Under the pieces are notes generated by a model. It saw nothing but the letters and a program-made list of their open reading frames with translations. It did not search any database and was not told the origin of the DNA. Positions 15,789-25,311 of a stretch of DNA of 42,660 nucleotides are shown in pieces; positions within the stretch are counted from its first letter, which is position 1; each line of letters opens with the position of its first letter. A program made the translations under genes and the position numbers. This stretch comes from Segatella hominis (GTDB taxonomy: Bacteria > Bacteroidota > Bacteroidia > Bacteroidales > Bacteroidaceae). The DNA lies in the NCBI RefSeq assembly GCF_004535825.1, contig NZ_SGVY01000033.1, positions 1 to 42,660 of the forward strand, read 5' to 3'.

Positions 15789-17975
15789 ATGAGAAGAAGA
15801 TTATTTCCTATATTATTATTGTTGGCTTGTGTGATAGGTGGAGACTATCCACAAGCCGCTTTTGCTCATGATAAAGCTCAGGCAACCTCCAGTCTGACCC
15901 AATTTGTCAATCCAAGAATCGGAACGGGCGGTCATGGTCATGTATTCCTCGGTGCCAACGTACCTTTCGGTTATATCCAGTTGGGACCTACTGAGCATAC
16001 CCGTGGTTGGGACTGGTGTTCCGGTTATCATCAGTCAGACTCCATTCTCATCGGCTTTGGTCATCAGCACCTCAGCGGAACGGGTATCGGAGAATTAGGC
16101 GATGTTGCTTTCCTCCCCGTGACAGATGCTCATCAGAAGGAAGTGCTCTTCCATCATGCCAATGAGAATGTTCGTCCGGGCTATTATGCGGTGAAATTGC
16201 AGCAGCCGAATGTATGGGTGGAACTTACCGCTACCAAGCGTGCTGGTTTCCATCGCTATACCTTTGGGGCAGACGTGAAGAAGGCACAGTTGGTACTCGA
16301 CCTTTTCCAGGGTATCGGATGGGATAAACCTACCGATTATGCGCTGGATGAGGTGAAGGAAACTGCAGTGGCTGGTCATCGCTTCTCTACAGGATGGGCG
16401 AAGGACCAGAAGAATTTCTTCGTGGCTGAGTTCTCTCAACCGGTTCAAGTACAACCGCTCGATAGTGGACGCTGGCTGGTTCAGGTGGCAGATGCCACCC
16501 GCCCTCTGATGATCAAGGTTGGTCTCTCTGCTGTCAGCATTGCCAATGCCCGACAGAATCTGCAAACAGAGATTCCTGACTGGAATTTCCATCAGGTAGT
16601 GGCGCAGGCTGACGAGGCATGGAATCGGGAATTGGCTAAGGTGAAGGTGGAAACTTCAGATTCCATTGCCCGCCGCATTTTCTATACAGCCATGTATCAT
16701 TCGATGACAGCTCCATCCGTATTCTCTGATGTCAACGGAGAATATCGCGGTGCCGACGGTAAGGTGCATCAGGGTGATTTCACCAATTATACCACCCTTT
16801 CACTCTGGGATACTTATCGTGCAGCCCATCCGCTGATGACGCTCATTCACAAGGAAATGCTCCCAGACGTGGCAAGTACCTTTATCAATATCTATCGCCA
16901 GCAGGGTAAGCTCCCGGTATGGCATCTGATGGGCAATGAGACCGACTGCATGGTGGGCAATCCGGGCATCCCGGTGCTTGCCGACCTTGTGCTCAAAGGT
17001 TATGTGAAGGACAAGGAGGGAGCCTATGAGGCCATGAAACAGTCGGCATTGCGTGAAGACAGAGGCCTCGGTCTTCTCAAGAAATATGGTTACCTGCCTT
17101 ATGACAAGGATCCGGAAATGGAGACTGTGGCTAAGGGACTGGAATATGCGCTGGCTGATGACTGCGTGGCGAAAGTGGCCCGACTCTTAGGCAAGAAGGC
17201 GGATGCGAAGTATTTCGCAGAACGTGCCCAGAGTTATCGTAAATACTTCGACCCGAAGACCGGTTTTATGCGTGGCATCGGTACCGACGGCAAGTTCCGC
17301 GAACCGTTTAATCCATTCTCAGCCGTTCATCGTCAGGATGATTATACCGAGGGAAATGCCTGGCAATACACCTGGCTCGTTCCGCATGATGTGCATGGAC
17401 TGGTGAAGCTCTTCGGTAATGAACAGAAATTTGTGACCAAGCTCGACTCCCTTTTCATCGTAACGGGCAATATGGGCGATAATGCCTCTCCTGATATTTC
17501 TGGTCTCATCGGACAGTATGCCCACGGTAATGAACCGAGTCATCAGGTACTCTATATGTATAATTATGTAGGTCAGCCTTGGAAGGCAGCCCGTCTTATC
17601 CGCCAGACCATGCACGAGATGTATAAGGATGATTTCGACGGTTTGAGTGGAAACGAGGATGTGGGTCAGATGTCAGCCTGGTATATTCTCTCTGCGATGG
17701 GACTCTATCAGGTAGAACCTGCAGGCGGCAAGTATATCATCGGCAGTCCGATCATGGACAAGGCTACCATCAGCTTAGGCGACGGCAAGAACTTCTCCAT
17801 TATCTGCAAGAACAACAGTCCGGAAAATATCTACGTGCAGTCTGCCAAACTCAACGGTAAAACCTATACCAAGTCGTATATCATGTACCAGGATATGATG
17901 AAGGGAGGAACCCTCGAACTCCAGATGGGCAATCAGCCATCCAAGTGGGGAACCCGTGGTGCAGATAGACCTTAA
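15789..17975 (+). CDS. GH92 alpha-mannosidase (second copy), periplasmic
   Basis: This is a 728-residue GH92 exo-alpha-mannosidase of another subgroup than its neighbour. A signal peptide (about 1-27, ending AAFA) carries no lipobox. The N-terminal sandwich carries GTGGHGHVFLGANVPFG and the HQHLSGTGIGELGD block. The catalytic barrel has TEGNAWQYTW (acid Glu at about 521) and GNEDVGQMSAW (base Asp pair at about 622), and the loop AHGNEPSHQ. All key acidic residues are present. It starts 30 bp after the first GH92 and 42 bp precedes GH125. Two different GH92 enzymes in one locus are expected for a glycan with both alpha-1,2 and alpha-1,3 mannose branches. Confidence 0.93.
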   Translation: MRRRLFPILLLLACVIGGDYPQAAFAHDKAQATSSLTQFVNPRIGTGGHGHVFLGANVPFGYIQLGPTEHTRGWDWCSGYHQSDSILIGFGHQHLSGTGIGELGDVAFLPVTDAHQKEVLFHHANENVRPGYYAVKLQQPNVWVELTATKRAGFHRYTFGADVKKAQLVLDLFQGIGWDKPTDYALDEVKETAVAGHRFSTGWAKDQKNFFVAEFSQPVQVQPLDSGRWLVQVADATRPLMIKVGLSAVSIANARQNLQTEIPDWNFHQVVAQADEAWNRELAKVKVETSDSIARRIFYTAMYHSMTAPSVFSDVNGEYRGADGKVHQGDFTNYTTLSLWDTYRAAHPLMTLIHKEMLPDVASTFINIYRQQGKLPVWHLMGNETDCMVGNPGIPVLADLVLKGYVKDKEGAYEAMKQSALREDRGLGLLKKYGYLPYDKDPEMETVAKGLEYALADDCVAKVARLLGKKADAKYFAERAQSYRKYFDPKTGFMRGIGTDGKFREPFNPFSAVHRQDDYTEGNAWQYTWLVPHDVHGLVKLFGNEQKFVTKLDSLFIVTGNMGDNASPDISGLIGQYAHGNEPSHQVLYMYNYVGQPWKAARLIRQTMHEMYKDDFDGLSGNEDVGQMSAWYILSAMGLYQVEPAGGKYIIGSPIMDKATISLGDGKNFSIICKNNSPENIYVQSAKLNGKTYTKSYIMYQDMMKGGTLELQMGNQPSKWGTRGADRP

Positions 17976-18017
17976 AAGAAATCACAATTTAAATCGAAAC
18001 ATAAATAAACCCAGACA

Positions 18018-19505
18018 ATGAGAAAAACAATATTTGCAATAGCTCTGATGTCGGCAATGTCGGCGATGGCACAAGAGCATGCTGAGGTAGATGTTCATGC
18101 CCGCTACACTAAGGTGGTAACACCTGTCAATGGCAAGTATGAGTCCAAGCGTCCGCCTGTAGCAGAGCGTCTCTTTACTTCAGAGGCAGTGGAGAAGAAA
18201 ATCAAGGAAGTACAGAAACTCCTCAAGAAGAATCCGAAACTCGCCTGGATGTTCGCCAACTGTTATCCGAACACGCTGGAAAGTACGGTGCATTATCGCC
18301 AGTTGGCTAATGGCGATGACGATACCTTCGTCTATACAGGTGATATTCCTGCCATGTGGCTCCGCGATTCAGGTGCTCAGGTTTGGCCATACGTAGCCCT
18401 TGCCAACAAGGATGAGAAATTGAAGAAGATGCTGCGTGGTGTTATCCTGCGCCAGTTGAAGTGCATCAATATCGACCGTTATGCCAATGCCTATAACGAC
18501 GGACCTACCGGAGCAGGTTGGCAGAAGGATGATACCGAGATGAAGGCAGAGGTTTTCGAGCGCAAGTATGAGATAGACTCTTTCTGTTATCCTATCCGCC
18601 TCGCTTACGAGTACTGGAAGGTAACAGGCGATGACTCCATCTTTGGAGAAGACTGGATGCAGGCTATCGGAAATATCCTCAAGACCTTCCATGAGCAGCA
18701 GCGCAAGGAAACAGCCAAGGCTTACCACTTTACCCGCATGACCGATCGTGCCTTCGATACCGTGGGCTGGGATGGATTCGGAGCTCCTGTCAAGCCAGTT
18801 GGTCTCATTGCTTCCCTGTTCCGTCCTTCAGACGATGCCACGATTCTTCCGTTCCTGATTCCTTCCAATTTCATGGCGGTTTCTGCGATGAACAAGGCGG
18901 CTGAAATCCTGAAGCATGTGGCAGAGAAATCAGAGACTGAGCAGAAGAATAAGGCACTCGGGATTGCACAGGATTGTTCTGCCTTGGCAGCCGAAGTAAA
19001 GGATGCCTTGCAGAAGTATGCAGTCTATGATCATCCTAAATATGGCAAGATTTATGCGTATGAGGTAGATGGTTTCGGCAACCGCCTTCTGATGGATGAT
19101 GCCAATGTTCCATCGCTTTTGGGTATGGGCTATTTGGGTGATGTTGAGATGAATGATCCGATCTATCAGAACACCCGCCGTTTCGTATGGAGCGAGGACA
19201 ATCCTTGTTTCTTCCGTGGCAAGGCAGGCGAGGGTATCGGCGGTCCGCACATCGGTTATGATATGCCTTGGCCGATGTCTATCATGATGAAGTGCTTCAC
19301 AGCCCAGAGTGATGATGAGATTCGCTGGTGCATGAAGACCCTCCTGAATACCGATGCAGGGATGGGATTCATCCATGAATCTTTCCATAAGGACGATGCT
19401 TCGAAATACACCCGTGCTTGGTTTGCATGGCAGAACACCCTCTTCGGAGAGTTGGTCATCAAGCTCATCAATGATGGTAAGGTAGATTTGCTCAACAGTC
19501 TCTAA
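18018..19505 (+). CDS. GH125 exo-alpha-1,6-mannosidase
   Basis: This 495-residue protein belongs to GH125 (former DUF1237). The family removes the alpha-1,6-linked mannose left on the N-glycan core after GH92 enzymes have trimmed the other branches. A signal peptide (MRKTIFAIALMSAMSAMAQ) predicts periplasmic location. The family landmarks are in order: FANCYPNTLESTVHY, then TGDIPAMWLRDSGAQVWPY, NDGPTGAGWQKDDTEMK, YEIDSFCYPIRLAYEYW, FRGKAGEGIGGPHIGYD, and the C-terminal FHKDDASKYTRAWFAWQN with GELV. The length is normal for the family and no key block is missing. It is transcribed with GH92 upstream and GH130 downstream. Confidence 0.94.
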   Translation: MRKTIFAIALMSAMSAMAQEHAEVDVHARYTKVVTPVNGKYESKRPPVAERLFTSEAVEKKIKEVQKLLKKNPKLAWMFANCYPNTLESTVHYRQLANGDDDTFVYTGDIPAMWLRDSGAQVWPYVALANKDEKLKKMLRGVILRQLKCINIDRYANAYNDGPTGAGWQKDDTEMKAEVFERKYEIDSFCYPIRLAYEYWKVTGDDSIFGEDWMQAIGNILKTFHEQQRKETAKAYHFTRMTDRAFDTVGWDGFGAPVKPVGLIASLFRPSDDATILPFLIPSNFMAVSAMNKAAEILKHVAEKSETEQKNKALGIAQDCSALAAEVKDALQKYAVYDHPKYGKIYAYEVDGFGNRLLMDDANVPSLLGMGYLGDVEMNDPIYQNTRRFVWSEDNPCFFRGKAGEGIGGPHIGYDMPWPMSIMMKCFTAQSDDEIRWCMKTLLNTDAGMGFIHESFHKDDASKYTRAWFAWQNTLFGELVIKLINDGKVDLLNSL

Positions 19506-19553
19506 TCGATTTCCCAAACAGTCACTAATTGATTTTTCTAAAAAGTAACGACA

Positions 19554-20555
19554 ATGAAAGAAATTAAAATCATAGGTTCTGCTCTTCCCAACATTCCATG
19601 GGAAGACAGACCAGAAGGAAGCAGCGTGCCGCTCTGGCGCTATTCCCAGAATCCGATTATCAAGCGTAATCAGCTACCCGACTCCAATAGTATCTTCAAT
19701 AGTGCAGTAGTTAAGTTTGAGGATGGTTTTGCAGGTGTATTCAGATGTGATGACAAGAATCGCCGTATGACTCTTCATGCCGGTTTCAGCAAGGATGCCG
19801 TACATTGGGACATTGATGAGGACACCATCCATTTCGAGTGTGATGATCCTGAGGTAGGAGAGTGGGTTTATGGTTACGACCCTCGTGTGTGCAAGATAGG
19901 CGAAAAGTATTATGTCACCTGGTGCAATGGTTATCATGGACCAACGATTGGTGTGGCATGGACAGAGGATTTCAAGACCTTCCATCAGGTAGAGAATGCT
20001 TTCCTGCCATACAATCGCAATGGCGTGATGTTTCCTCGCAAGATCAATGGCAAGTTTGCCATGCTGAGTCGTCCGAGTGATACTGGTCATACTGCCTTCG
20101 GTGACATCTTCTATAGCGAGTCACCCGACTTGGAGTATTGGGGGCATCATCGTCATGTGATGGCTCCTGCAGCTTTCGAGGAGAGTGCTTGGCAATGTAT
20201 GAAGATAGGTGCTGGCCCGGTGCCTATTGAGACTTCCGAGGGTTGGTTGTTGCTCTATCATGGTGTGCTCCATTCCTGTAATGGATATGTTTATGCTTTT
20301 GGTGCAGCCTTGCTCGATTTGGATGAACCGTGGAAAGTATTGGGCCGTTCAGGTCAGTATTTGATTACTCCTCAGGAGCTCTATGAGTGTGTAGGAGATG
20401 TACCTAATGTCTGCTTCCCATGCGCATCTCTCTGTGATGCAGAGACGGGTCGCATAGCTGTATATTATGGTTGTGCAGATACCGTTACCGGATTAGCCTT
20501 CGGTTATGTACCGGAAATCATCGACTTCATCCGCCGTACCAATATTATCAAGTAG
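19554..20555 (+). CDS. GH130 beta-1,4-mannosyl-N-acetylglucosamine phosphorylase
   Basis: This is a 333-residue cytoplasmic enzyme (no signal peptide) of GH130. It closely resembles, from memory, the characterised human-gut mannoside phosphorylase UhgbMP (GH130_2), which splits Man-beta-1,4-GlcNAc with phosphate into mannose-1-phosphate and GlcNAc. Shared blocks include [20 protein letters not shown], then [12 protein letters not shown] with the catalytic acid Asp109, [50 protein letters not shown] and [15 protein letters not shown]. This enzyme takes the last core disaccharide after GH85, GH92 and GH125 have acted, recovering the sugar as phosphate ester without ATP. It is the last gene of the operon; a terminator follows 145 bp later. 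Confidence 0.94.
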   Translation: MKEIKIIGSALPNIPWEDRPEGSSVPLWRYSQNPIIKRNQLPDSNSIFNSAVVKFEDGFAGVFRCDDKNRRMTLHAGFSKDAVHWDIDEDTIHFECDDPEVGEWVYGYDPRVCKIGEKYYVTWCNGYHGPTIGVAWTEDFKTFHQVENAFLPYNRNGVMFPRKINGKFAMLSRPSDTGHTAFGDIFYSESPDLEYWGHHRHVMAPAAFEESAWQCMKIGAGPVPIETSEGWLLLYHGVLHSCNGYVYAFGAALLDLDEPWKVLGRSGQYLITPQELYECVGDVPNVCFPCASLCDAETGRIAVYYGCADTVTGLAFGYVPEIIDFIRRTNIIK

Positions 20556-20910
20556 AATCTTCAGAAAATATATAGATTTTTCATAATCAATATCTATTTC
20601 ATAAAACAGATTTTTCAATAAGGCTATAAATTGATGTTAAGTTAAGATGTATTATTTATCTAAAAAAAGTTGTTTTTAGGTTTAGTTTAGGTTTATTAAA
20701 ACCGCTATAGTTTTGCGTGAGCATAGCTATAGCGGTATTTTTTTGAATAAAAAATAAAAAAAATGCATTTTGACTAAGTAGTTTGGTTTTTATTCTTGTT
20801 ATAAGTGCAGAAAATAGCTAAAAACGAGGAAAAAATCTCAAAAACGGCGAGATACTCAAAAGCAGAAAATAAATTATTAACTATACAATATTAACTTAAA
20901 CCTTTAAAGT
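20556..20910. other. Non-coding region between GH130 and GH85
   Basis: These 355 bp hold a strong terminator (20701-20744) and an AT-rich leader for GH85. A weak promoter-like pair is present (TTTG, 18 bp, TATTCTTG) ending near 20800, one base off consensus. I see no gene. GH85 is therefore probably transcribed separately from the susC operon. Confidence 0.5.
20701..20744 (+). terminator. Rho-independent terminator after the GH130 gene
   Basis: ACCGCTATAG (20701-20710) and CTATAGCGGT (20727-20736) form a perfect 10-bp stem with a 16-nt loop, followed by ATTTTTTT. Confidence 0.85.
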
Positions 20911-23900
20911 ATGAGACTAAATCGACTTTTTAGCGTTGCAATGCTCTCCATTATATTTGGAGGTACAGCAAGTGCTCAACAGCCTTATGGTGGTTGCTGG
21001 CATCCGGAACACGTCAAGAACTAGTCCCCAGAAACTGACAAGAATGCCAAGTTCAACCGTTCTAAGGTGCCATTGGCAAAACGTTTCAAGGAGCCTACCT
21101 TGATGAAAGCCAATAAAAATCAGTTCTATGAGGGACAGGTATGTAATGCAACCATTCTTTTCCCTACATGTAGTTCTTGCCCATCTCAGGGCGCTAACAA
21201 CTTCTTGGGATACCAGCCAACTTACTGGCAGTATATGGATAAACTCGTTTATTGGGCAGGTTCTGCCAGCGAGGGTATTATTATTCCTCCACCAGCACCA
21301 TCTACAGATGCAGCTCACCAGAGTGGTGTGAAATCTCTCGGTCAGATATTCTTCCCTCCTTATGCTTTCGGAGGAAACCAGGCTTGGGTTCGTGAAATGC
21401 TTACCAAGGAGAATGGCTCTTACATCTTTGCCAAGAAATTGTATGAAATCGCTAAGTATATGGGCTTCGATGGTTGGTTTATCAACCAGGAGTCTGGTGG
21501 CTCTACTCTCTCAGAATGGGCTGGTTTCATCAAAGAGTTTAATGCACTCGCTGATGCAGACGGCAATAGCCACATGGAAATCCAGTGGTACAATGCATCT
21601 GGTTCACCAAGTCCAACCATTCTGAAGTCACATAAGAATACTTCTCAGTTCTTGGAGTATGGAGCTAATGGCGATTATCGTAGTCAGGCAAGCCAGCTGG
21701 GCTGTACAGAGGAAGAGACTTTCTCTAAGATCTATGCAGGTATCCAGGTGGTAAGTAGTGGTCATACCGGATTCGGTTATTACCTCAACAGATCTATGCC
21801 AACGACCGGCCACGTAGGTTCTATTGACTTGTTCTGCCCAGAGGAGCGTATCTGGAAGGATAATGTAAAGAACCTTCTTGGTAGTGATGATACAGGTCCA
21901 AGCGCATATGCTGCTATTCAGAAAACCTTTAAAAATGAAGAGCAGATGTGGGTAAATCAGGAAGGTGACCCAACAGTCACATCTACCACATCTTGGCCAG
22001 GAATTTCCAACCGCGTATTGGAGCGTTCTACTATCACTAATATGCCTTTCGTCAGCTCATTCTGCGTAGGTGTGGGTAAGCACCGCTTTGTAGAGGGTAT
22101 CAAGAATGGTACACAAGACTGGTATCATAGTGGTGTACAGAGCATCATGCCAACATGGCGCTGGTGGATAGAGAACAAGGGCAACCTGACAGCTTCTATC
22201 AACTGGGATGATGCTTACAACTATGGTTCAAGCATCGAGGTGAGCGGTAGCTTGACAACAGGTGATCACCTCATGCGTCTCTACAAGACGATGATTCCTG
22301 TAACATCAGGTGGAACTCTCCGTATTGTTTACAAGACCACTACTCCTGGTAGTGTAGAGATGAAGTTGGCTACAGAGAGTTCTGTCAACCCAGATGTAAC
22401 TCTGACCGATGCTACAGTAACAGAGAAGAACGGCTGGACCATCGCAGACTACGACTTGACATCACTCAATGGCAAGACCATCTATATGATTGCTCTCAAC
22501 ATGAAGGGTGAGACAGAGGTTCCTTATTATGAGTTGAAACTCGGTGAGCTCGCAGTATTGCCAGCAGGTTATGCTCCTGCATCTGTCGCAGTAGAGAATC
22601 TTGCATCAACCACAACTCTCGGTGCAGAAAAGAACGATGTGCGTCTGACATGGGACTATACCTATAACGATGATTTCGATCACTTCGATATCTATAAGAA
22701 GCATGAAGATGGCGAGCGCATCTTGGTAGGTCAGACTCGTGGCGAGGCTTTCTATGTTCCTACATTCGTTCGTAATGGCGTAGATAATTTCCTCGAGATG
22801 GAAGTAGTTCCAGTGATGAAGGATATGAAGCAGCAGCCTGCTAAGAGCATCAAGCTTGACTATCCTAAGGGTACTGCTCCTGTAGTTACCTTCTCTTTGG
22901 GTAAGAGTTACCTCGAAGTTGGTGAAACTACATCTATCACAGCCAAGGGTACAGGTAAACCTACTGCTTGGGAGTGGATTTTGCCAGAGGGCTTGGACTT
23001 CAAGCCAGGTACTCCTACTAATGAGGAGACTATCCAGGTAGTGGCTAAGAAGCCAGGTAAGATGAATGTTACTGTAAAGGTTACTAACGTTGTTGGTACT
23101 TCTACTACTACAAAGCAAGTTATCGACGTTATTGCTAAAGAAGACGCTGCTACTGTTTACAACGTAGTAAAAGACAAGAAGGTGGTTAGCTACTCTAACT
23201 CTACCAACTATAAAGAGACACCTTGGAAGATTATCGATGGCGTAACTTATCCAACCGAAACCAGTGATAAGTGGTGTACATTGCAGAGCGAACGTTGGGC
23301 TATCTTCGATTGCCAGAGCGCATATCGTATCTATGGTTTCCGTATCTATGATGGTAACTATGGTCCTGAGAGTGGTGTTGAACAGATCAACAACTATAAG
23401 ATTCAGTTGTCTAACGACGGTGAGACCTGGACAACAGTGGTTGATGCTGAAAATCGTGTAAGCGAGAGCGTCAAGACCGACTACATTCCTCCTTACAAGG
23501 CACGTTACGTGAAGTTGATTCCTGAGGCTAACGGTACTCTCCGTATTTGGGAGTTTGAAGTATATGGTTCTGAGGACAACAATATGTCTATTTCGGTTCC
23601 TTCTTCTGAGATGAAGATGAACGCTGGTGAGACACAGAACATCGTTGTAACTTACGACTTGAATGGTGATCCAAGAGATCCTAAATTCTCTTGCCGCGTG
23701 AAGTCTTCTGCTGGTTTGAAGGTGGGTACTATCACAGAAGATCAGGCTAACTGCACATTCACTATCCCTGTAACAGCAGGTATGAAGATGGGTGTTGAGA
23801 AAGTTACTATCACTGTTGACAATGGTGGTACATATAAGGAGCGTGTTGTGAATATTAGCATCGACTCTAATACACAGCCTAATGTCTTGACAGGTGCTAC

Positions 23901-25143
23901 TGCTGAGGTTCGTCACTATCAGGGTGATGGTGGATTCGGTGTTGCATTCGACAAGTTCGATATCCCTGGCTTGACAGATGGTGACAAGGCTGCTGAGGCT
24001 CTTGGAGCAATCGAGACACCTTCTACTCATAAAGATGACGCATGGGCTATCTTTACTGCACCAGAGGGCAAGTCTTGGAATCTCTCTAAGGTTGCTATCC
24101 ACATCCCTAACAACAACAAGGGTACAAATGATAACGATGAAGCAGGTATCGTCAACAAGGAGATTAGCATCGCTGTAGGTAACGATATCAATAACTTGAA
24201 GCGCGTGAAGACATTCTCTGACCTGGGTGAGGTTTCTGAGTTGGAGTACATCTTGCCAGACTTCGAGGAGACTAAGTATATCGCAGTGATCTGTAACTTG
24301 AATCCATACTTCTATCCTTCTTTGGCTGAGGTTGAGGCTTATGAGCAGTTTGCTGCTGCTATGCCAGCTGTAGCTCCAGTAGCAGTGACAGGTTGGAATG
24401 TGGATGTTATCGCAGAGGGTAAGCCTTCTAAGAGTTTCAGTGATGATATTCTTGACAACCAGGGTTGGGTATTCTACACTGATGGTGTTCAAAAGGAAGG
24501 TGCACTTTGTGGCAGCGATGGTATCGTGACAACAGCGAAGGGAACTCAGTTCCAGATGGCAGACTTCAGTCAGAAGAATGCTCTCACTCTCAGATCTTAC
24601 TACTCAACTGGTAATCTGAACTTCGTGACTCCAGAGAAGTGTGAGGAACTTTACTTCCTCGTTGTTTCAACCAATGGTTCTGGTAGTCTTGTGGCTTGTC
24701 CATATTACACAGACGGAACTCATGGTTATAATGATCGTTTCACTCCTCAGGATTGGTTTGCTGAAACTCCATCGGGTAGCGAAGCTGTATATGGTTTGGG
24801 TCGTATTATCACAAAACAGAGCCTTCCATATTACAAAGACGATATCGATACAGGCAAGATTCGTCTCTATGAGTACAGTGTAAAGGTTGATAAGTCTAAG
24901 GAAGTGAAGTATGTTGAGTTCACGAAAGGCTATGGTGGTGCAGGTATTATCACTGTCTTGGGTATTTCAAGAAAGGGTACTGGCGGTGTAGCTACTGGCA
25001 TTGAGAATATCGAGAACCGTCCTGCAGTAAATGCAGCAGAAGGCATCTACACAATCAATGGTGTGAAGATCAACAGCTTGCAGAAGGGCATCAACATCAT
25101 CAAGATGGCTGATGGTACTACAAGAAAGGTTGTTATCAAGTAA
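20911..25143 (+). pseudogene. GH85 endo-beta-N-acetylglucosaminidase, multidomain, with in-frame TAG at codon 38
   Basis: The enzyme cleaves the chitobiose core of N-glycans. The frame starts at ATG 20911 with a signal peptide (MRLNRLFSVAMLSIIFGG, cleaved near TASAQ). After HPEHVKN it meets TAG at 21022-21024, then continues in the same frame (SPETDKNAKFNRSKVPL) without further stop to 25143, 1410 codons in all. The stop lies where I expect Trp (TGG). Domains: GH85 barrel (about 50-370) with catalytic Asn192 and Glu194 in GFDGWFINQES; beta-sandwich (about 380-560); FN3-like (about 565-650); PKD-like (about 655-740); F5/8-type (CBM32-like) (about 745-890); two further beta domains; and a type IX-like sorting tail (GIYTINGVKINSLQKGIN). 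It would act at the cell surface. The open frame after the stop begins at GTG 21067. Without readthrough the product lacks its export signal. Natural null, readthrough or sequence error all remain possible. Confidence 0.85.
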
Positions 25144-25192
25144 ATGAGTATTGCTAAGTAATCAATACAGAAGCAATCAATACAAACAATAA

Positions 25193-25223
25193 AGGGGTAG
25201 GATTCACGTCCTACCCCTATTTA
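25193..25223 (+). terminator. Rho-independent terminator of the GH85 gene
   Basis: AGGGGTAGGA (25193-25202) and TCCTACCCCT (25209-25218) form a perfect 10-bp stem with loop TTCACG, followed by ATTTAAT. It sits 50 bp after the GH85 stop. Confidence 0.85.
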
Positions 25224-25232
25224 ATATGAAGC

Positions 25233-25256
25233 ATCATGAAGGCTTTATTTCATGAT
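25233..25256. terminator. Second hairpin in the convergent GH85/copA gap
   Basis: ATCATGAA (25233-25240) and TTCATGAT (25249-25256) are exact complements with an 8-nt loop; GATTTT follows on the + strand. It lies 56 bp beyond the end of the minus-strand ATPase gene and may serve either strand. Confidence 0.45.
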
Positions 25257-25311
25257 GATTTTGCTGCATACCGACAGTATTTTATAAACATCGCTGGCAG
25301 CCTTATTTTAT

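Noticed and set aside
22606-24492. 628-aa antisense open frame across GH85
   Set aside because: It mirrors the codon pattern of GH85, has Cys/Thr/Ile-rich nonsense composition and no recognisable motif.
20911-25143. Genome-wide recoding of TAG to explain GH85
   Set aside because: Several normal genes in the window end at TAG (sigma factor, GH130, the FecR gene), so only local readthrough or a lesion is possible.
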